Program-made: the position numbers and the translations under genes
Part shown: positions 1 through 5,000 of the stretch, in pieces
Numbering within the stretch: the first letter of the stretch is position 1
Layout of the letters: every line of letters starts with the position of its first letter
The notes under the pieces: generated by a model
The model's database searches: none
What the model saw: only the letters and a program-made list of their open reading frames with translations
What the model was told of the DNA's origin: nothing
Source: an uncultured Coprococcus sp.
Lineage (GTDB): Bacteria; Bacillota; Clostridia; Lachnospirales; Lachnospiraceae
DNA length: 6,038 bases
Direction of reading: 5' to 3'
NCBI GenBank assembly: GCA_900557435.1
Contig: USSH01000162.1
Coordinates: 1 to 6,038, forward strand

Positions 1-85
1 TGGTATTTTTCTGTAAGAAATCACTGACATATGGGCAGGCACGGCTGGAACAGAAACTCCGGCAGAAAAAGGTATAAAATTTGCT
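1..85 (+). other. Frame-broken left edge, probably coding for the upstream part of the TPR-like gene
   Basis: Frame 3 is open from base 3 to a TAA at 75-77 and reads VFFCKKSLTYGQARLEQKLR followed by QKKV. The frame of the next gene is open only after a TAA at 14-16 and reads EITDIWAGTAGTETPAEKG, which runs smoothly into the helical sequence beyond position 86. Both readings look protein-like. The simplest explanation is one continuous gene crossing a frame error somewhere around 30-60. The hydrophobic VFF could be the end of a membrane helix, and the AGTAGTETPAEKG stretch would be the start of the helical-repeat domain. The alternative is a short C-terminus of a separate upstream gene that overlaps or abuts the next one. 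I see no promoter or convincing ribosome site here. Confidence 0.4.
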
Positions 86-1069
86 TTGAGAAATATAGAT
101 AAGGTAAAGGATGATGTAAAATACGAGATAGCTCTTCTGTATTTCAATGAAGTTCCGGATTACAGTGCTGCAAGAAAATATTTTAGCATGGTCAAGGATT
201 CGGATAACTTTGAAAATGATGTAAAACAGGCAAAGTACTATGAAGCCATATGTGATAACAAGATAAACAAGACCGCAGATTTCAATGATAACAAACAGGA
301 AGTATTTGAATTCCAGCAATATAACAGTGATAATATAGAAGATACCAATACATATAAGTATGTGAATTATCTCAATATTGCAACGATATATGTGGATAAG
401 CTGTCAAGTGATGAGGAGCTTGCCAACAGGACAATAGAGCTGTTACAGGAGGCAAGCGACAAGCTGAATGAGAACGCCACGATTCTTTCAAAAGAATTCC
501 CTGAGGAGAGAGGCGTAAATTATTACAGCGGTCAGTATTCGGCTATTCAGTGTTCTGTATACATGTATTTGGCTGAAAAAGAGAGTGATCCGGTTCAAAA
601 GGTAGCTTATTACAGAGAAGCCATAAACAGTGTAGATGCGTATTTGTCGGGAATAGATATGACAGGAGATGCCGTTACCGAAAAGGCAAAGAATGCATAT
701 GCTGAATACTCTCGCAAAAAGGCGGAGATATATGTGAATATGGGTGATATTGGCGGAGATGAAAGCAATTACGATCTGGCTGAGGATGTGTATCAGACAG
801 CTGAGCAGGTGCTTGGCGCGGATGATTACTCTGCGGATCTGTATACGAGCCATCTCACATATCTATATAACAGATACACAAACCTGTATGGAAGCTCTCC
901 TGACACCTGGAATAAGAGTGCGAGAAATACAGTGGTATCGGTATATAAAAATGGTAGCAAGATAAAGATGCTGGCAGATGGCAAAAAGCCTCAATGGAAC
1001 ACGTTGATACATAAACCTGTAATAGAGGCGATAGTCTCTGGAACGGGAAAAGAGAAGACAGGCGAGTAG
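86..1069 (+). CDS. TPR-like helical-repeat protein, 5' incomplete; possible sensor domain of a membrane Ser/Thr kinase
   Basis: The sequence is soluble, highly charged and Tyr/Ala-rich, with paired amphipathic helices that look like TPR units. Candidate units are residues 11-36 (VKYEIALLYF, then DYSAARKYF), 94-124 (NYLNIATIYV, then ANRTIELLQEA), 150-187 (SVYMYLAEKE, then AYYREAI) and 206-245 (RKKAEIYVNMGD, then YDLAEDVYQTAEQVL). No kinase, enzyme or metal-binding motif is visible in this part. The only start available in frame is TTG at 86, with no well-placed Shine-Dalgarno. The frame stays open and protein-like back to base 17, so 86 is probably not the true start and the gene is probably cut by the window edge or a frame error. 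Lachnospiraceae-type genomes encode Ser/Thr kinases with a membrane helix followed by extracytoplasmic TPR repeats, and the next gene looks like a kinase substrate. Membership in such a kinase is therefore my inference; a stand-alone TPR protein is the alternative. It ends 14 bases before the next gene, so the two are probably co-transcribed. Confidence 0.7.
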   Translation: MRNIDKVKDDVKYEIALLYFNEVPDYSAARKYFSMVKDSDNFENDVKQAKYYEAICDNKINKTADFNDNKQEVFEFQQYNSDNIEDTNTYKYVNYLNIATIYVDKLSSDEELANRTIELLQEASDKLNENATILSKEFPEERGVNYYSGQYSAIQCSVYMYLAEKESDPVQKVAYYREAINSVDAYLSGIDMTGDAVTEKAKNAYAEYSRKKAEIYVNMGDIGGDESNYDLAEDVYQTAEQVLGADDYSADLYTSHLTYLYNRYTNLYGSSPDTWNKSARNTVVSVYKNGSKIKMLADGKKPQWNTLIHKPVIEAIVSGTGKEKTGE

Positions 1070-1070
1070 A

Positions 1071-1080
1071 GGGGGAGGAG
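1071..1080 (+). promoter_or_regulatory. Ribosome binding site of the repeat-bearing membrane protein
   Basis: The purine run GGGGGAGGAG ends 3 bases before ATG 1084, and its GGGAGG part lies 5 bases away. It fills almost all of the 14-base gap after the preceding stop. This strong site fixes the start at 1084 and argues that the gene is translated from a transcript entering from upstream. Confidence 0.85.
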
Positions 1081-1083
1081 AAT

Positions 1084-1950
1084 ATGGCAACAGTTTACAA
1101 TATAATGCTATATGGCGGCCTTGCACTTGCGGTCATATTTGCCATTACAGCGATTATTTTGTTTTTTGCATTGAAGATTCCTAAGGCTATAGGAGATGTG
1201 ACTGGCTCAACTGCTCGAAAGAAGATAGATGAAATTCGAGAAAAAGGTTATGAGAGCGTTCAGGGCGTGGGTATATCCAAGCAGGAAGCTATCAGAAATC
1301 ACACGACAAAGATATCTGTTCGAGATGTCAAGTCTTCTGAATCTAGTAAGACGGCAGAAAGAGGAAGGGCAAATTACGAAAAAGCAGTCGCAGGTATAAA
1401 CAATAAAAAAGCTGGTGAAGATTATCTGAAGTCTATACATGAGGATGCTACAGATATCTTGCATGAAGATATGCAGGAGCTGACCCCTGGTATGTATGCA
1501 GACAGTGAAGAGGCAACTGATGTTCTCAGAGAGTCAGACAGCGAAGAGGCGACAGATGTTCTCAGAGAGTATGACAGCGAAGAAGCAACGGATGTTCTCA
1601 GAGAGTCAGACAGCGAGGAAGCGACAGATGTTCTCAGAACGGACGACAGCGAGAGCGCAACAGATGTTCTCAGAACAGACGACAGTGAGAGTGCAACGGA
1701 TGTTCTCAGAACAGACGACAGCGAGGAAGCGACAGATGTTCTCAGGGAGTATGACAGTGAAGAGGCAACGGATGTTCTCAGAACAGACGACAGCGAGATG
1801 GCGACAGATGTTCTCAGAAATGAAGATTCTGATGTGACAAATGTCCTTGCTGACCAGTCAGGTTCAACAGGCAAACTCACACGGGGAGAGAAAAATATGC
1901 TTAAGATGGTTAAGAACATTGTGGTGGTTCACACTGATGAGAGTATATAG
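1084..1950 (+). CDS. Single-pass membrane protein with tandem T-D-V-L repeats, candidate phospho-threonine scaffold
   Basis: This is a 288-residue protein with no catalytic domain. Residues 7-30 form one strongly hydrophobic helix (GGLALAVIFAITAIILFFAL). It is followed at once by a basic, helical stretch (LKIPKAIGD, then ARKKIDEIREK at 44-54), so by the positive-inside rule the tail is cytoplasmic. Residues 55-119 are polar and probably disordered. Residues 140-247 are nine perfect-length 12-residue repeats, core D-S-E-x-A-T-D-V-L-R, with Thr at 145, 157, 169, 181, 193, 205, 217, 229 and 241. Degenerate copies carry T123 (TDIL) and T252 (TNVL). Residues 256-288 are a non-repetitive tail ending NIVVVHTDESI. 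FHA domains bind pThr with Ile, Leu or Asp at +3, and every copy has Leu there. From memory, Clostridia have similar proteins: a membrane helix, an IPKxIGDxTGxTARK-like segment, TTVL-type motifs and a final VHTDE-like tail. I therefore infer a cytoplasmic kinase substrate and FHA docking platform. The start is supported by a strong ribosome site. Confidence 0.9.
   Translation: MATVYNIMLYGGLALAVIFAITAIILFFALKIPKAIGDVTGSTARKKIDEIREKGYESVQGVGISKQEAIRNHTTKISVRDVKSSESSKTAERGRANYEKAVAGINNKKAGEDYLKSIHEDATDILHEDMQELTPGMYADSEEATDVLRESDSEEATDVLREYDSEEATDVLRESDSEEATDVLRTDDSESATDVLRTDDSESATDVLRTDDSEEATDVLREYDSEEATDVLRTDDSEMATDVLRNEDSDVTNVLADQSGSTGKLTRGEKNMLKMVKNIVVVHTDESI
1102..1173 (+). other. Transmembrane helix of the repeat protein
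   Basis: Residues 7-30 are an uninterrupted hydrophobic run with no charged residue. Lys31, Lys34, Arg45, Lys46 and Lys47 follow directly, and there is no basic residue before the helix. This predicts the N-terminus outside and the repeat tail in the cytoplasm. No cleavage site of the A-x-A type follows it, so an anchor is more likely than a cleaved signal peptide. Confidence 0.85.
1447..1461 (+). repeat. Isolated degenerate copy of the TDVL motif
   Basis: Residues 122-126 read A-T-D-I-L, preceded by E-D and followed by H-E-D. The copy sits 13 residues before the main array. It keeps the Thr and the +3 Leu while the surrounding sequence has diverged, which suggests that the Thr-x-[V/I]-Leu core is the part under selection. 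Confidence 0.7.
1501..1824 (+). repeat. Nine tandem 36-bp repeats coding D-S-E-x-A-T-D-V-L-R-x-x
   Basis: Units start at 1501, 1537, 1573, 1609, 1645, 1681, 1717, 1753 and 1789, each exactly 36 bases, with no indels. The bases GATGTTCTCAG, coding D-V-L and the start of R, are identical in all nine. Amino acid changes occur only at unit position 4 (E, S or M) and positions 11-12 (ES, EY, TD or NE). Synonymous changes are common at the Ser, Glu, Ala and Thr codons (AGT/AGC, GAA/GAG, GCA/GCG, ACT/ACA/ACG). A two-unit pattern recurs: units 2-3 and units 7-8 both pair a GCG-ACA unit ending in E-Y with a GCA-ACG unit. Units 4 and 7 are identical over their first 29 bases. This points to amplification by slippage or unequal exchange in one- and two-unit steps, with the core held constant by selection. 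Each unit is strongly acidic. Confidence 0.97.
1825..1860 (+). repeat. Degenerate terminal repeat unit
   Basis: The array runs on in frame with D-S-D-V-T-N-V-L-A-D-Q-S (residues 248-259). One residue is missing before the Thr and Asn replaces Asp after it, but Thr252 and Leu255 keep the Thr-x-Val-Leu spacing. This is typical of an eroded end unit in a tandem array. Confidence 0.8.
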
Positions 1951-1954
1951 GAGG
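1949..1954 (+). promoter_or_regulatory. Ribosome binding site of the Ig-repeat protein, overlapping the previous stop codon
   Basis: A perfect AGGAGG lies 7 bases before ATG 1962. Its first two bases are the last two of the TAG stop (1948-1950) of the preceding gene. The overlap suggests co-transcription and possibly coupled translation, and it supports 1962 as the start. Confidence 0.9.
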
Positions 1955-1961
1955 AACGGTT

Positions 1962-2075
1962 ATGAAAAAGTTATTACAGAATAAGTCAATACTTCATCGT
2001 TTCATAGCAATGGCAATGTCGGTGGTCATGATACTGACACTGGTGGCAATAGATTCAAAGGTACATCTATTTGCC
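1962..2075 (+). other. Signal peptide of the Ig-repeat protein
   Basis: The basic N-region (MKKLLQNKSILHR) is followed by a hydrophobic core at 14-30 (FIAMAMSVVMILTLVAI) and a polar region ending in L-F-A before E-E-E-Q. Cleavage after Ala38 is the best visible choice. The long N-region is common in large Gram-positive surface proteins. Export across the membrane is confident; the exact cleavage site is not. Confidence 0.8.
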
Positions 2076-5000
2076 GAGGAGGAACAGGCAGCAAAAACAA
2101 TCGATATTACAGATGTGCTGAAAAATGATGATACAGACAAAATGGTGGGATTTGATAAATTGGTAAAGTTCAAGTTCACCAGCAAGACAATTGAAGGCAT
2201 AGAGCCTGACAAGATAATGTATAAGACATACACCGGGGATAACCCTGATGAGAAGCTTCCAACTTCGACAGATGTGACCAAGTATAACAACCTTGGCACA
2301 GATGAGGAGCTTACCAACGATCATAAGGCGTTAAAGTATGGGTTCTATTATCCGGTGTTCAACGACAAATCCGAGATAGATCATTATCAGCTTATAAACA
2401 CCTTCAAGGTAGTTTGTGATGAGAAAAAACCGAATATCACATCGGTTGAATCGAGCAGTGACAGACTCATTAAGCGAGATGAATATTATGTTCTGAATAT
2501 CGCTAAGAAAGGCGATGCGGCAGCTAAATTCGAAATTATTGCAAACGATGGCGAGAATGAGGCAGACTCTGCTGAGACTGCAACAGGAATAGATAAGGTC
2601 GTATACCTGAAAGATGATGCAGCTGAAGAGACAGAGATTGTCAAGGATCAGGATGGAAAGTATATATTCACAGCTCCAGAGAATTCCGGAACATATACAT
2701 TTAAGGCATATGATAAGGCTGGAAATGTAAGTGATGCAAAAACTATAAAAATAAAGAAGCTGAAGAGTGCTCCGGCGATTTCAAATATCAAGGTCACGAG
2801 CGAGAAAGATAAGGTTTTCAACGAGTTATTTGGAACGGTGAACTATATTCTTTCTCCGGAGACAGTTAAAGTTACAGCAGAAATAGATATGGGTGTGGCT
2901 GACGATGGAACATCGATAGAATTCCCAGCGAAGCTGTATTACGAGTTCCTTGACTATGACAAGCCAAATGACAAGAAGACAAATCGAAGTATTACATCGG
3001 TTAATGTAACTAAGAATGCAGATGGCAAATACACAGCTAGTTTCGAAATACCAGCAAATTCACTCAAAAGCAAAAGGTATACAGTTGCAATCAGGGTGAT
3101 TGATGATGAGTTTGGCAATCAGTCCGTTTGTACAGATCTTAATAATAAGGTGCTGTTCATCAGTGACCAGCTGCCGGGAATCAGCTTTGATAACGCAACG
3201 ACCAGCTGGGTACAATCAATGTCATTTACATTGACTGCCGAGGATCAGTATTCATACATAGATTATGTATATTATAAAAACGGTGATGAAAGCACGGAGA
3301 ATATAATTCCGAAGACTCAGAAAGATTTCAAAGTATCGAAGGAAATACTTATAACAGGAAAAAATCGCAACGGTGATATAAAGCTTGCCGATGGAAATCA
3401 TACACTGAAATTTGGTGCAAAGAATTTTATAGGCGGTATAGGAGAAAGTTCGCTTAAGGTAAATATAGACAATACAAAACCAAATGTGAAGCTAGATCCA
3501 AAAGTTAACATAGTTAAAGTAGGTGATACTGAATATTACTCTCTTTCAAAGAATACAGACAGAGTCAACTTGACTTGGAGCGATGCGACTTCCGGGGTCA
3601 ATGAGAACAAGACCAAAGCGGTACTTAAAAATTCAGATAATTCATACACGCTGGATGTGCTTAAGGATAGCGAAGGTAATGGTCATGTATGTATTAACGA
3701 CGAAGTTGCGAGTGGAAAATATAAACTTGAAGTTTCGGTATACGATAACGCTGGAAACGAAGCAAATGCGTCAGTGAATGTATTTGTAAACAGATCCAGT
3801 CTTAATGCAAAGATCACTGCAGCTGCAGATGCAGATGGAGCTGCAGATGAAAAAAACATAGCAGCAGGAACACATACAAACGCATCCAAGGTAGTTGTAA
3901 CTGGTACAGCTATAGGTTACGAATTGACGGAATCTGACGTAGATTTTGTATTGAACGGCAACAGTGTGAAGAAAAATTGCTCATTCACCAAGCCGGTACC
4001 AACGAAAGATGGCAGGAAGCAGATTCAGGTAAGTTATGTGATCTCGAAGGATGAGAAACCTGCTCTGACAAATGACTTTGAACTTGTCGTGCGAAATCAT
4101 GGAACAGATAACAAGAAGTCAGCAGATTTTTCATTTGTATATGATACTAAGTCACCAAGTATAACTGTTGAAAATCCGGCAGAGTATTATAATAAAGATG
4201 CAGTCACTGTTAAATGGAATGCCAGTGATAATGACCAAATCGCTGGATTTGAGGTGATTGGAACAAGAACGGTATATTCATACGATTCAGAAGGAAAATT
4301 AAAATCAAGTTCATTAGTCGTAAATAGAGGCTCTAAAACCGGAAATGCAACAGCAAGAAAATGTACATTCAATGATGAAGGTTTGTATGATATACAGGTT
4401 GTTGCATATGATGTTGCGGGAAATAAGCAAGCAAGCAGTAATATAAAGTTCGTGATAGACAGAGGACAGCCGGTTGCTGAGTATACAGAAGCTGTTCAGA
4501 CTCCTATATCGAAAGATAAAGTAACAGAGGATCGTCAGGAACAGAGAATAGATATTACAGTAAAAGATTTATATAGAATAGACGCTGAGGATGTAACTGC
4601 GATTGTAACTTATGAAACATATGATGGAGAAAAAGGTACAAAGACGGTTAAATTCAGCAACGAAAATAAACGGGTGCTCAAAGCTGAGGTAAAACTTAAG
4701 CAAGTAGGTGGAAAAGCGGCAAGATACGACGTAAAAATTACTGGATATGATAAGGCAAAAAATTCTGTTGTAGACAAAGATAGTTTGGCAAAGCGCGATT
4801 ATTACATTGATAAGACGAAGCCGAATATAACGATTACTCCTGATCCAAAGCTTGAAAATGACGGATACTATAACAAGCCTGTTTCATTTGACATTGTCAC
4901 AGCTGAGCAGTTCAAAAGACTACATACACTTACGATTACGGATGCAGCCGGAGAAGTAGATAAATTGAATGAGACTCATCAATTTGAGTACGAGACGGAT

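Noticed and set aside
744..1126. Alternate-frame ORFs at the end of the TPR-like gene (744-965 plus, 863-1126 minus, 488-853 minus)
   Set aside because: They are shadows of the helical-repeat frame, with no ribosome sites and unlikely compositions.
1496..1837. Second plus-strand open frame (113 codons) in the repeat array
   Set aside because: It is a shifted frame of the same repeats, coding a Met/Arg/Gln-rich repetitive product with no ribosome site; the frame of 1084-1950 has the start, the membrane helix and the conserved core.
1501..1860. CRISPR array
   Set aside because: Units are directly adjacent 36-bp copies with no unique spacers, in frame inside a gene, and varying mostly at synonymous or fixed positions.
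1422..1919. Long minus-strand open frame (165 codons) opposite the repeat array
   Set aside because: It is a mirror of the 36-bp repeats: with no stop in one unit there is none in nine. It has a repetitive Ser/Leu/Arg product and no ribosome site, and it overlaps a well-supported gene.
2067..2324. Minus-strand open frames over the start of the Ig-repeat gene (also 1994-2317)
   Set aside because: They are opposite a strongly supported coding frame, have no ribosome sites, and their products look like antisense translation.
3583..3777. Small alternate-frame ORFs within the Ig-repeat gene (also 3683-3889 and 4187-4372 minus)
   Set aside because: They are short, overlap the continuous 1359-codon frame, and have no start signals.
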